A stretch of DNA of 64,000 nt, from positions 180,401 through 244,400 of the forward strand of contig MU128975.1 of NCBI GenBank assembly GCA_014904985.1, in the 5' to 3' direction. The notes below the pieces were generated by a model. It saw only the letters and a program-made list of their open reading frames with translations. It had not been told where the DNA came from and did no database searches. Source of the DNA: Hydnum rufescens UP504. Its lineage: Eukaryota; Basidiomycota; Agaricomycetes; Cantharellales; Hydnaceae. Numbering within the stretch: position 1 is the stretch's first letter; every line of letters begins with the position of its first letter. Shown in pieces: positions 32,771 through 42,349 of this stretch. The position numbers and the translations under genes were made by a program.

Positions 32771-34955
32771 TTACAGGAAGTTTGCGAGTTTGCGAGCCGC
32801 TTCTCTCTGATCGATCTTTCCTCTCGCAGGCTCGATGAACACCGACCTGCCTTTCTGTGCGTCCTTTACACTCCCATTCATCCCAATGTTTGGCCGCGTG
32901 GCTTGTACGCTGGCAGAGAGTGGATCCACGACACCTCCGCTCCGAAGTCCATTCGTTGCTGCAGGCCAGCGAAGGACTGACGAACATGGACTTAGATCCA
33001 TCGAATGGACGGCCGCCATTCGCTGTGTTCCGCAACGGGGACTGAGGACTATTTCCCTGCGCGAACGTGACATTTGCCAGAGGGCCAACGCCACCCGGTT
33101 TCTGAGCGCCCACCGTTGGAGGTTGTTCCTTGGTATGAGGGATCGTATGCACCGAAGAAGATGAGAGTGTTGTTGAGATGTGAGTACTGATTGAGATGGA
33201 GATTGCCCGCTCGGCAAAACTGCAGTGCTAGTAGAGGGCATCGCGATACGCGGTTGTGGAGGTTGGTTGATTGCTCTGAAATCGCCTCGTAGTGCCTCGA
33301 GCTCTTTCTTTTTTGCCCGCTCGTAGATTAGGGAGGCCCGAGCGTGCTCGATCAAGCTCGCGGTGACATCGTCATGGGCATGCCGGGAATGCGTGATAAG
33401 GGCTTTGTGAAGATTCTGGGAGATCCCGCTTACACGTCGGGCAAGGATGCTCTCCACTTGAGTAGCCTACGCATGGTCATGGTGCGTTAAGGGCAGTGTC
33501 AGAAGGCCGAAGACCTGAGAACACACCTCTTCGAGTTCCTCGAGCGCCTCGTCTACTTTCTCCGGTCGTATATTTGAGCTTGCCTTCAGACGCTCGATCT
33601 GCCTTCGTTTGGTGATCGAATGCTTCACGGCTGCTTGGAATTCCTCAAGAACCTGACTCCGCTGCTGCAAAGTCTCCTATAGGGTCACGAAGGGGGAGTC
33701 AGATACACAATATAGCCGGGGTCTGAACACAATACGTGCTTTGGCGGATTTAGAGTTCAGGCCTTGGTATCCAAAAGAATCGCCCAATATAACCGACTCG
33801 CTGAGAGCCTAGGTATGAGTGAGCCAAGGGTCCCTGGTCCTGGGAATGGGGATCTCAGGGCACTCACATGTGCATGATCACTATCACCGATAGTATGATA
33901 AGCACGCCCGAACTTGCGAAGAGCGTTGGCAAGGGGAGGATGTGATTCTGTCGTAGCAACACTGATTAGTTTGTTTCCCATTTCGGTGTGGGCAATTGCA
34001 AGGGCCTTGCGGGCCCGGGATAGCTTGTCTATAGCTTTGGCTGCGTCGAAAAACTGTGTCTCCAGCCGCGTGAGCTCAAATCGGGCCGATAAGAGTTCCT
34101 CATCCTCATCAGGAACCCCACGACGTAAGATGTTGAAAGCGGAACCAGTTTTCCGCCGCGGGCGGACAGTTGGTTGGTACTGCGGAAGTGCAGAAGTTGA
34201 GACACATCTTTGAGACGTCATACGACCAATGAATACGCACACCAAAGTCGCTCTCTACGAAAGAGCGGACTTCTTCATCATGCATCAGGACGGGGTCCTC
34301 ACATATGCGTGTGAGCCACCGTTGTAGCATGATTTTGACAAGTCGATCATCTGTGTGACCAAATTGAGTCTGCGGGACCTGCTATTGGAAACTACGGTGC
34401 CGCACCTTCTTCGTCAGTCGGGGCGGAGGTTTGGGGCAGGGGGAGCGCGGGTACGATGGTCTGAGGATTGCTATAGACAATTTGCTCCGCAAAACGCTGG
34501 AATTCGACATAGGAGCGGGAGACGTTGCGGTATGTCGATCCATTGAAGTTGGACAGGTTTGTCTGGCAGATACAAAGGTCCTCAAACTCAAGCAAGCGGG
34601 GCATAGCTCATCCAAACTGGCATACCTGCGCGTCAAAGCGAATGAGGATATCACGTCTATTCCTATCCAAATTAGTGAGGCGAAGACGGAGATAGGGCTC
34701 TAATTTCTCGAGCTTGCTGCCATTAGAGAGCTTGTTGGTCTCAGGAGAGATGAGCCCTGGACTGGGCTGGCCGTATATTTGTGGCTCTTTGGCGTATGGA
34801 TTGTATGGTTCTTTGGGCGGAATTGCTGGTGAGTTTGGTTTTGCAAACTGCGAGAGGGTGTCTGGAGAGTGTGGGGTGGTTGGCCACGGCGGCGTTTCCA
34901 GTGATGGCAACGATGCAAAAGCCGATGCCGAACTGGTGCTGAGAGGGTCAGACAT
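32771..34955 (-). CDS. VPS17: Retromer sorting nexin VPS17 (PX-BAR)
   Basis: Membrane-bending subunit of the retromer SNX dimer on endosomes. It starts MSDPLSTSSASAFASLPSLE with a Pro/Ser-rich leader. The PX region follows (LEPYLRLRLTNLDRNRRDIL, FNGSTYRNVSRSYVEFQRFA, LQRWLTRICEDPVLMHDEEV). The BAR-like helices then read PDEDEELLSARFELTRLETQ, DAAKAIDKLSRARKALAIAH, HPPLANALRKFGRAYHTIGD, GDSFGYQGLNSKSAKETL, SITKRRQIERLKASSNIRPE and SQNLHKALITHSRHAHDDVT. The C-terminus ends REAARKLANFL-stop at 32771. Introns between these blocks are short. The 5' end (34840-34955) is part of a segmental duplication repeated at 38275-38394. Confidence 0.9.
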
Positions 34956-35985
34956 GCAAAGTGTGGTGAAGAGCAGGTGCCAAGTTGGAGGTTTTGCTTC
35001 CTGTCAATGGCCTGTCTGTGCCTGCAAACACCTTCCGCAATGATCTCAATCAGCTTCCGTATTTAGGTAAGGATATTACAAAAAGGCTAGCAGATGCTTC
35101 GCAACGGCATCAGGAGCCTCGATAGGCACAGAGTGACCAATATCAGCAATGACTTCCCGCTTCGACCCTCGAATCGCCTGCGATAGCGCACTACCATCCC
35201 CCGCCATTTGGTCGCGGCTCCCATTGATGACCAGGACCGGGATCTCCAGCTTCTCCACCTCGATGTGTTCCTCGAACTTGGCCGCCTCTTCCAAATTTGC
35301 GGCATATTCTTCTAGCGGCTGAGCACGCAACAACACGCGAGCATATGCCAGGGCTAATGCATTCGTGCTCGAGGGCCCGACGACGGCGTGCACCGAACGC
35401 TCAACGATGGGCTCGAGCGACTGGACTTGTTTAATCACGGCCGCCATCTGTTTCTGAGCTGTGCGGACTTCGGCGGGCGCGGGCGAGAGCGGTGAACCAA
35501 TCAACACCAGTTTGCTAATGCTTTTCTGATTCCCAACCGCGTACTTGGCACCGATGAATGAGCCCACACTGTGACCCACGATGTACGGACTCTCCAGGTT
35601 GAGATGTTCAACGAGAAGAGCGAGATCCTTCGCATGGGACTCGATCGACGGGGGTGCGTTCACGATGGGAGAGAGACCTGAGCCGGCCCAGTCGTACAGG
35701 ATGATGCGGAATTTGGATTCGAGTTCGTTGGGCTTCACGTCAAGGAGGGGTACCACACTCTGCGGTCGGCCCCCAGACCGCCAACGAATACGACTGCACG
35801 GCCAGTGGGGAGCCCTCTGCTTTCAACGTATAGTTTACTGCCATTTGGGAGTTCGACGAGAGACATGGTGATGGTCCGTCGAGTGAGGGTAGCTTGAATA
35901 TGACAATTTCTTTGGGCGACTCCCCCCTAAATAGTGGTACGCACCGAACGGGTTCTCAGGGTAATAGGCCCTTTTCTCTCCCAAT
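34840..35985. repeat. Segmental duplication, copy 1 (VPS17 5' end plus hydrolase)
   Basis: Matches 38275-39440 at roughly 95% by eye, from ...GAAAACTGCGAGAGGGTGTCTGG to ...GGGTAATAGGCCC. The unit contains the first codons of VPS17, the intergenic spacer, the complete hydrolase locus and its 5' flank. The copy joined to the intact VPS17 gene is taken as ancestral. Confidence 0.85.
35076..35866 (-). pseudogene. Alpha/beta hydrolase, frameshifted copy
   Basis: Same gene as the copy at 38520-39311, but 791 nt instead of 792 between start and stop. A G run near 35750 has four Gs (GAGGGGTACC) where the other copy has five. The break falls after the first 40 or so codons, so the downstream frame (LLDVKPNELESKFRIILYDW onward) lacks its proper N-terminus. 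The catalytic motifs downstream are still readable (nucleophile elbow GHSVG, late Asp in GSRDQMAGD, His in GHSVPIEAP). It is either recently inactivated or an assembly indel. Confidence 0.8.
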
Positions 35986-36144
35986 GGTGGATCTAACTTT
36001 GACACTGGAATAGTCGATCTAGCAACTATTCCTGGGGTCCCCTAAATCGTTGATTTTCCCTGGCTCACCCATCAATCTAGCACTCCATCAATTGTTCTGC
36101 AGTAGTGCTCATCACAGATCGGATCGGATGGCATCCATTCGGAT
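35986..36144. other. Flank of the duplicated unit, no gene
   Basis: Short spacer between the duplication and the dispersed 170-bp repeat. No coding signal. Confidence 0.3.
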
Positions 36145-36320
36145 TAGTGTTGCCGCGACTGGGAGTCAAGTCAAGCCAAATCCTGAGTCCTCTTTTTTTC
36201 TCGCCAACCACGATACATTGGCGCTTTTTTTTGCTGCAGGATGAAAGAGAATGGGTTCAAATGATAGAAGTCGATAAGTCTGAGGCAAATAGTGATGTGA
36301 TGACAGCACCGTGCAGGTGA
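36145..36320 (+). repeat. Dispersed 170-bp repeat, copy 1
   Basis: Matches 47445-47630 in the same orientation. Landmarks are GCGACTGG, GAGTCAAGTCAAGCCAA, TCCTGAGTCCT followed by a T tract, TTTTTCTCGCCAAC, and GCAGGATG...CAAATGATAGA. The two copies sit at the left and right edges of the repeat-rich block. Possibly a solo end or relic of a transposable element; the family is not known. Confidence 0.65.
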
Positions 36321-37075
36321 GGGTTTCTTTTTAAAGTTCCGAAAAGGACTCGAGTCTTCGGTAACACTACGTCGATTGAGGCTCCAAGGGGTGATCCGAA
36401 TCCGCAGATTCAAATCCATCAATGTGATTGCAATATTAATATAAAAGCCCTAGCCATGGACCACCATGGGGAGACAAACTTCTCTCGGAGATATCACTGG
36501 AGCCTTTCAGCTGGGCTTCCCAACACTGAAGACATGTAGTTTTTCGTAACTACTAATACTGATGTTCAACTGGGACTAAAAATTGATGAAGCCAGGCCTC
36601 ATACTAGGACCTCTACAAGCTCTGGGTGAACCAGCACTTGACTTTATTATCAATAAAAGGTAATCTCCCACGTCTCTGAATTAGCTGCGTCAACGACTCA
36701 TACTTTGTATACTATTTCTCAGTCTAGGCTGCATCAGAGTGCACACGCATCTATTCTGTATCAATTACAGGTAGTTTGCACTCAAATCAGTGCTCTTTGC
36801 ACCTGTATTTTCTGCCTGTGGCCATGATCTGGAGATTTTGTCGGATCCCCATCCTCTGATGGAGGCTGCCAACGTGGGATCCGGATTCGAGCCTATGCGA
36901 CGATCTGCGGATCCGATCCGCCGAGATCCGATCGTATGAGGAGGCCTATGTTCTGGTGTGAGAGGGATCTTTGAATAATTCACTGGGTCCCAGGTCAAGG
37001 TCACGACCTCCCCTTGTTCATGAAGAGGATTGTGAAATAGACATCGGCTCATCAATATTGATAGTATCATGGTAT
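36321..37075. repeat. Degenerate hAT-end-like sequence, no gene
   Basis: Two patches (about 36375-36460 and 36835-36955) contain the short CCGCGGATT/GGATCCGGATTC-type subterminal motifs seen in the hAT element ends at 42350 and 45680, including AGCCCTAGCC at 36449-36458. They look like decayed ends of related elements. From about 36990 the sequence matches 39530-39600 (CACGACCTCCCCTTGTTCATG). Confidence 0.35.
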
Positions 37076-37079
37076 TGGT

Positions 37080-38275
37080 GGGGGAGGGTGAAATTCCACT
37101 CCTCCCCTTTGGGGATTACCCCCATGGGGTCAAAACCGGTGCAATAGCCTAGCTAGCCAACCCCACACTCCAGGGATATTTGTTCCCCTGAACGAGCAAT
37201 GACGGCGATCAGAAAGCGTAAATTGCTGCGAAGGAACAGATGATTGTGAACACGAATGCCGCACGTGATTTCTCTCAGGATGTATTCACCGACGATAACG
37301 ACACTGATAATTCGTGGCGTTCGATTTCGACTTGAATCCTTTCCTTGAACAAAGCCTTCCTAAATCTAGAGACTCAACCACCCGCCCAATTTAGAATTCC
37401 TGTCGACGGGACTCCCGAGCTTCCAAATCCGTTGTAAAGATTTCGCAAACTGCGTTGCACGTATGCGCTTCTACTGTCTAGCGCCGTTTCTGAAAAGTAG
37501 TCATTATGATTGCAAGACAAGTGATCTGAACTGGGGCTTTCAAAATTCGTAATTGGAACTATCAACAGATTCTCCATGATGGAATTCAAACGAGCCATGC
37601 AACCACATTGGTCTCAAGCTCGTGAATATCATGCACTCCAATAGAGCTCTGACCTAAGGATAGTCCTGGCTAGGGTGTGTGAGAGAATTCTGCCGAAGGC
37701 AGACACTCGAGCGTGGGAACTGGAACCCGACCAACTGTGCCAGGCGGGCGGGTTCTGGGCGGGTGGGCGAGTTCCCACGAGTTCAGCCAGAACTACCCAA
37801 GCTGGGAGGGGGGGTGGCGAATGGAAAAGAGAAAGGCACGAAGGAACGTTTGCCGATACTCTTGCAAGCCGATGGAGGCAGCACGAATCGACCTCGGCAA
37901 TTTCCGTTCCTTGCACTAGTCTATGTACATGGCACTCGTGCCTCGCACCATAGCCTTGAACCATCGATTGGTCTGACCCCACACAGAAATAATGGTGACA
38001 AGAACCATACAGCAACCATTTTCTCCGGTGCTTTCTCTTCTCCATCATTGTCGTTGTCTGCCCCCTCGTTATTGTGGGGCTCAGGCGAATTATGCGGACG
38101 AGGGATACACACACGCGTGCCAAGGATCGGAGTAGACTCATTTCTTTGGCGCCTGTCAGATAACTGTCGGGACGCGCGAGAAAGTCAAAAAAAGCCAGGA
38201 GCATCCGCTCGACTAAGAACGATCCTAGGGTCCGTCCATGGTCTCCTTTGGAACCCCGATAATGTCGAATGGTTT
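37080..38275. repeat. Repeat A, copy 3 (most diverged)
   Basis: Aligns along its length with 39985-40870 and, in two parts, with 42160-42346 and 45690-46370. Shared landmarks: GGGGATTACCCCCA; GCCGACGATAACGACACTAATAATT-like sequence; the block around 37410-37620; TCTGGCCCCACACAGAAATAATGG-like near 37975; and GATCCTAGGG...CCCCGATAATGTCGAA at its right end, where the duplicated hydrolase unit begins. It contains no long conserved reading frame. Confidence 0.7.
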
Positions 38276-38394
38276 TGTTTTGAAAACTGCGAGAGGGTGT
38301 CTGGAGTGTGAGGGGTGGTTGCCCACGGCGACGTTTCCAGTGATGGCAACGATGCCAAAGCCGATGCCAAACTGGTGCTGAGAGGGTAAGACAT
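38275..38394 (-). pseudogene. VPS17 5' fragment (duplicated)
   Basis: Encodes only the leader of VPS17 (MSYPLSTSLASALASLPSLE, with TPHTPDTLSQF) and then breaks into repeat A. It arose with the segmental duplication and cannot make a sorting nexin. Confidence 0.8.
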
Positions 38395-38519
38395 GGAAGG
38401 TGTGGTGAAGAGTAAGTGCCAAGTGGAGGTTTTGCTTCCTGTCAATGTCTGTCTAGCCTGTCTGCGTACCTTCCGCAATGATGGTGATCTCAATCGACTA
38501 TCGTATTTAGGTAAGGATG

Positions 38520-39311
38520 TTACAAAAAGGCTAGCAGATGCTTCGCGACGGCATCAGGAGCCTCAATAGGCACAGAGTGGCCAACATCAGCGACGACTTC
38601 CCACTTCGACCCTCTAATCGCCTGCGATAGCGCACTACCATCCCCCGCCATTTGGTCACGGTTCCCATTGATGACAAGTACCGGGATCTCCAGCTTCTCC
38701 ACCTCGACGTGTTCCTCGAACTTGGCCGCCCCTTCCAAATTTGCGGCATATTCTTCTAGCGGCTGAGCGCGTAACAACACGCGGGTATATGCCAGCGCTA
38801 ATGCATTCGTATTCGAGTGCCCGACGAGGGCGTGCACCGAAGGCTCAACGATGGGCTCGAGCGACTGGACTTGTTTAACCACGGCCGCCGCCTGTTTCTG
38901 AGCTGTGCGGACTTCGTCGGGGGCGGGCGAGAGCGGTGAACCAATCAACACCAGTTTGCTAATGCTTTTCTGATTCCCAACCGCGTACTTGGCACTGATG
39001 AATGAGCCGATACTGTGACCCACGATGTACGGACTCTCCAGGCTGAGATGCCTAACGAGAAGGGCGAGATCCTCCGCATGGGACTCGATCGACGGGGGTG
39101 CGTTCACGATAGGAGAGAGACCTGAGCCGGCCCAGTCGTACAGGATGATGCGGAATTTGGATTCGAGTTCGTTGGGCTTCACGTCAAGGAGGGGGTACCA
39201 CATTCTGCGGTCGGCCCCCAGACCGCCAACGAATACGACTGCACGGCCAGTGGGGAGCCCTCTACTTTCAACGTATAGTTTACTGCCATTTGGGAGTTCG
39301 ACGAGAGACAT
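38520..39311 (-). CDS. Alpha/beta-fold hydrolase
   Basis: Intact single-exon gene of 263 codons: MSLVELPNGSKLYVESRGLP, VVFVGGLGADRRMWYPL, LYDWAGSGLSP, SPYIVGHSIGSFISAKYAVG, LVLIGSPLSPAPDEVRTAQK, VLVINGNRDQMAGDGSAL and DVGHSVPIEAPDAVAKHLLA. Probable triad: Ser in the GHSIG elbow, Asp in NRDQ, His in GHSVP. The family covers esterases, lipases and lactonases; the substrate is unknown. It lies within the duplicated unit, and the other copy at 35076 is out of frame, so this may be the only working copy. Confidence 0.85.
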   Translation of the reverse strand: MSLVELPNGSKLYVESRGLPTGRAVVFVGGLGADRRMWYPLLDVKPNELESKFRIILYDWAGSGLSPIVNAPPSIESHAEDLALLVRHLSLESPYIVGHSIGSFISAKYAVGNQKSISKLVLIGSPLSPAPDEVRTAQKQAAAVVKQVQSLEPIVEPSVHALVGHSNTNALALAYTRVLLRAQPLEEYAANLEGAAKFEEHVEVEKLEIPVLVINGNRDQMAGDGSALSQAIRGSKWEVVADVGHSVPIEAPDAVAKHLLAFL

Positions 39312-39440
39312 GGTAGTGGCCCGTCGAGTGGGGGAGAGCTTGAATATGTCAATTTCGTTGGGTGGGCACCCCCTCTAAATAGTGGGACGCACCGAACGGG
39401 TTCTCAGGGTAATAGGCCCTTTCTCTCTCAATGGTGGAAA

Positions 39441-39852
39441 AGGGTCTATCTATCCCACTAATTTATATCAACCTTCATCTGCACCGCAGACTGCTCGGGC
39501 ATTGAGGCAACGACTCCACCCAGAATCGGGGTGTCACGACCTCCCCTTGTTCATGAAGAGGATTGTGAGATAGAGGTCGACTCATCAATATTGATAGCAT
39601 TACTGTGCCTATCTAACTTCTAGCTTCAGCAAAATGGCAGCTAGACGCCCCCTCAATTCAGTGGATTCAACTAGGGCTGCGTGGGGAGGGGGAGGAGCAC
39701 AAAGGCACTCCTCCCCGCGGGGGTTGAAAACCATCCCCATCCCCGCAGCCTTACACCCTGAAAACCCACGGGATATGGTGCGGGGCTACAAGAACCCTCG
39801 GGTACCCGTGGGATGTGGCCGTATAGACTATTGTATACATATATAGATAAAT
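39441..39852. other. Repeat-derived spacer with GC-rich stem
   Basis: 39530-39600 matches 36990-37070. Further right is a GC-rich segment with inverted CCCACGGG (near 39767) and CCCGTGGG (near 39807), able to form a short stem. There is no coding signal. Confidence 0.4.
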
Positions 39853-40975
39853 AACATGATGATTGAAGATTGAACTTAAATCCACCATGCCCTATTTAAC
39901 TTTTGAGCACACCAGGAACAACTATGCTACAATAGGACCATAAATACCCAGCTTAGGTGGCGATTCGCCCGAAAGGAGTTGGTGGGTGAGGGAGAAATCC
40001 CACTCCCCCCCTTCGGGGATTACCCCCACGGGCGTAAAAACCAATGCAATAGTCTAGGTAGCCAACCCCACCCAGGGGATATTTTTCCCCCTGAACAAGC
40101 CGAAGGCGGCGATCAAAAGGTGTAACTTGCTGAGAACGAACATTTCCAGCAGCTCATACGAATGCCACACGTGATTTCTCTCTGGACGTGTATTTTTCCA
40201 GACTCGCCGACGATAACGACACTAATAATTCGTGACGTTCGATTTCACTGGAATCTTTTCCTTGAACGAAGCCTTCCTAAATATAGCGAGATCCAACCAC
40301 CACTCGCCCGATTTGGAGTTCCTGTATACGGGACTCCCGTGCTTCCAAATCCATTGTAAAGATTTCGCAAACTGCGTTACACGTATGCGAGCTTCTACCT
40401 TCCAGTGCCATTTCTGCAAAGTGGTCATTATGATTGCAAGACCAGTTATCTAAACTGGGGCGTTCAAAATTCATAATTGGAACTATCCACAGATTCACCA
40501 TGATGGAATTCAAACCAGCCATGGCCTCAAGCCATCGACTGGTCTGGCCCCACACAGAAATAATGGTGGCAAGAACCATCCAGCAACCAGTTCTCCCAGT
40601 GCCCCCTCTTCTCCATCATTGTCGTAGTCTGCCCCCTTGTTTTTCTGGGGCTCAGGCGAATCATCCGGACGAAGGATATACACACACGTGCCAAGGATCG
40701 GAGTAGACCCATTTCTTCGGCGCCTGTCAGATAACTGTCGAGACGTGCGAGAAAGTTAAAAAAAAAAGCCGCCGAGCATCTGGTCGACTAAGAACGATCC
40801 TAGGGTCTGTCATGGCCTCCTTCGGAGCCCCGATAATGTCGAACGGCTTTACCGGGATTGTCCAGGGTAACCATATTTTCCCTTTGAATTTGGGCCTCAC
40901 CCTAGCCTCGATCTCGCGCTCTCCTTATACATGGACTACAGGCAAGTTCTGTGCCCCGCAACCATTGACCACCAT
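39853..40975. repeat. Repeat A, copy 1 (uninterrupted)
   Basis: Nearly identical to 42018-42349 joined to 45681-46482. It preserves the uninterrupted sequence AATGCCACACGTGATTTC at 40161-40178, which is the empty site for the hAT insertion in copy 2. It ends at about 40975, where a truncated hAT fragment begins. No convincing long protein: the frame carrying MQDQLSKLGRSKFIIGTIHR recurs in each copy but lacks known motifs. Confidence 0.8.
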
Positions 40976-42015
40976 CGATCCGCCCTTTTTCCTGCTTCCT
41001 TCTACACAATCCCTTTCATGCATCTGCATGAACCAATTTGTCAAGCATCAGCTTAAGAATGGAACCAACGTTCGAAATTATGGACCGCAACCTCTGTGAA
41101 GGTTGGTTTGAGACACAATCCACGTGTACAGGCGCGTTTCCACCTTCCCAATCAAAAGCTATGTGCATGATAGCTCCACCATGCGCAAGAGAGTCTATAC
41201 TTGCCAAGCCAGGGTTTCTGACAAAACACCTGCCTCTCGGCATCTGATGAGGATTCAGAACTTCATGACATTTTCAATGCCAACACCTCCACTTTGATGT
41301 GGTTTCGAAGTGTGTTGAAAGTCCTGCCACCTTGGTTTTCCCCATTCACCATCTAGCGGCCATATCTGCAGAACAAGTTTTCCTTGTCCATAAATCTGGT
41401 ATTCGCCAATTTGGAGGAAGGTGTATATGAGTATTACTGGTGAGAATGCAGAATGTAGCAGCGCAAAGATTGCTTTGGACAGCTTTTAAATTGGATAGCG
41501 GTTGCAAGGAGCGAACTCATCTCTTCATCAGATACCTCTTTCACAGGGTCCTCGGTCGACGGCTGACTTTGAGCGCCGGCCTGTTGCTTCGTGGAGGCCC
41601 CCAGATGCTCTGTCCTCCGACCGAAGATAACTCGGAAGAAGGCAGGCCAGCTGCATTAGCCTGCCCCTGAATGGCAGCATTGAAGACGACAAGTCTTCGC
41701 TCTTCTTGTCTTTTTCTCTTCATGAGTTCAACGACTTCAATCGAACGGCACCATACAGAGGCCCTGTAGAGCGCTGCGTTACGCACCTTCCAAAATGTAG
41801 CTCAGGCGGTCATCGAGGGGGCATTGATACGGACGTATCACAGGGACGCATAGATGAGTAAAAATCGATTAAATCTGGATGCACAGAGGTCCAAGAATCC
41901 GCAGATAACCGCGATTGTCGGATTGCATATCTCGGATTGAATGTAGATTGATTGTCCCCAATCTAATCCGAACCGGAATCCGATCCGGCAGGATCATCCG
42001 GCACCAACCGATCTG
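40976..42015 (-). mobile_element. Truncated, decayed hAT transposon fragment
   Basis: Aligns to the right-hand (N-terminal) third of the full element at 44560-45660, for example GATCCGCCC-TTTTCCTGCTTCC, CATCTGCATGAACCAATTT and GGGGGCATTGATACGGACGT. It has many small deletions, so the transposase N-terminal frame is broken repeatedly. It ends in a decayed terminal repeat (TGTAGGAGCCC) at about 42014 and runs straight into repeat A copy 2. Confidence 0.75.
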
Positions 42016-42017
42016 TA

Positions 42018-42349
42018 GGAGCCCATAAATAACATGATGATTGAAGATTGAACTTAAATCCACCATGCCCTATTTAACTTTTGAGCACACCAGGAACAAC
42101 TATGCTACAATAGGACCATAAATACCCAGCTTAGGTGGCGATTCGCCCGAAAGGAGTTGGTGGGTGAGGGAGAAATCCCACTCCCCCCCTTCGGGGATTA
42201 CCCCACGGCGTAAAAACCAATGCAATAGTCTAGGTAGCCAACCCCACCCAGGGGATATTTTTCCCCCTGAACAAGCCGAAGGCGGCGATCAAAAGGTGTA
42301 ACTTGCTGAGAAGGAACATTTCCAGCAACTCATACGAATGCCACACCGG
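42018..42349. repeat. Repeat A, copy 2, left part
   Basis: Matches 39853-40170 almost base for base. It is cut after GCCACAC by the hAT element. Confidence 0.85.

Noticed and set aside
36835..36955. Full non-autonomous hAT element
   Set aside because: Only one-sided motifs are present and no matched terminal repeat pair or target duplication was found, so it is reported only as a remnant.
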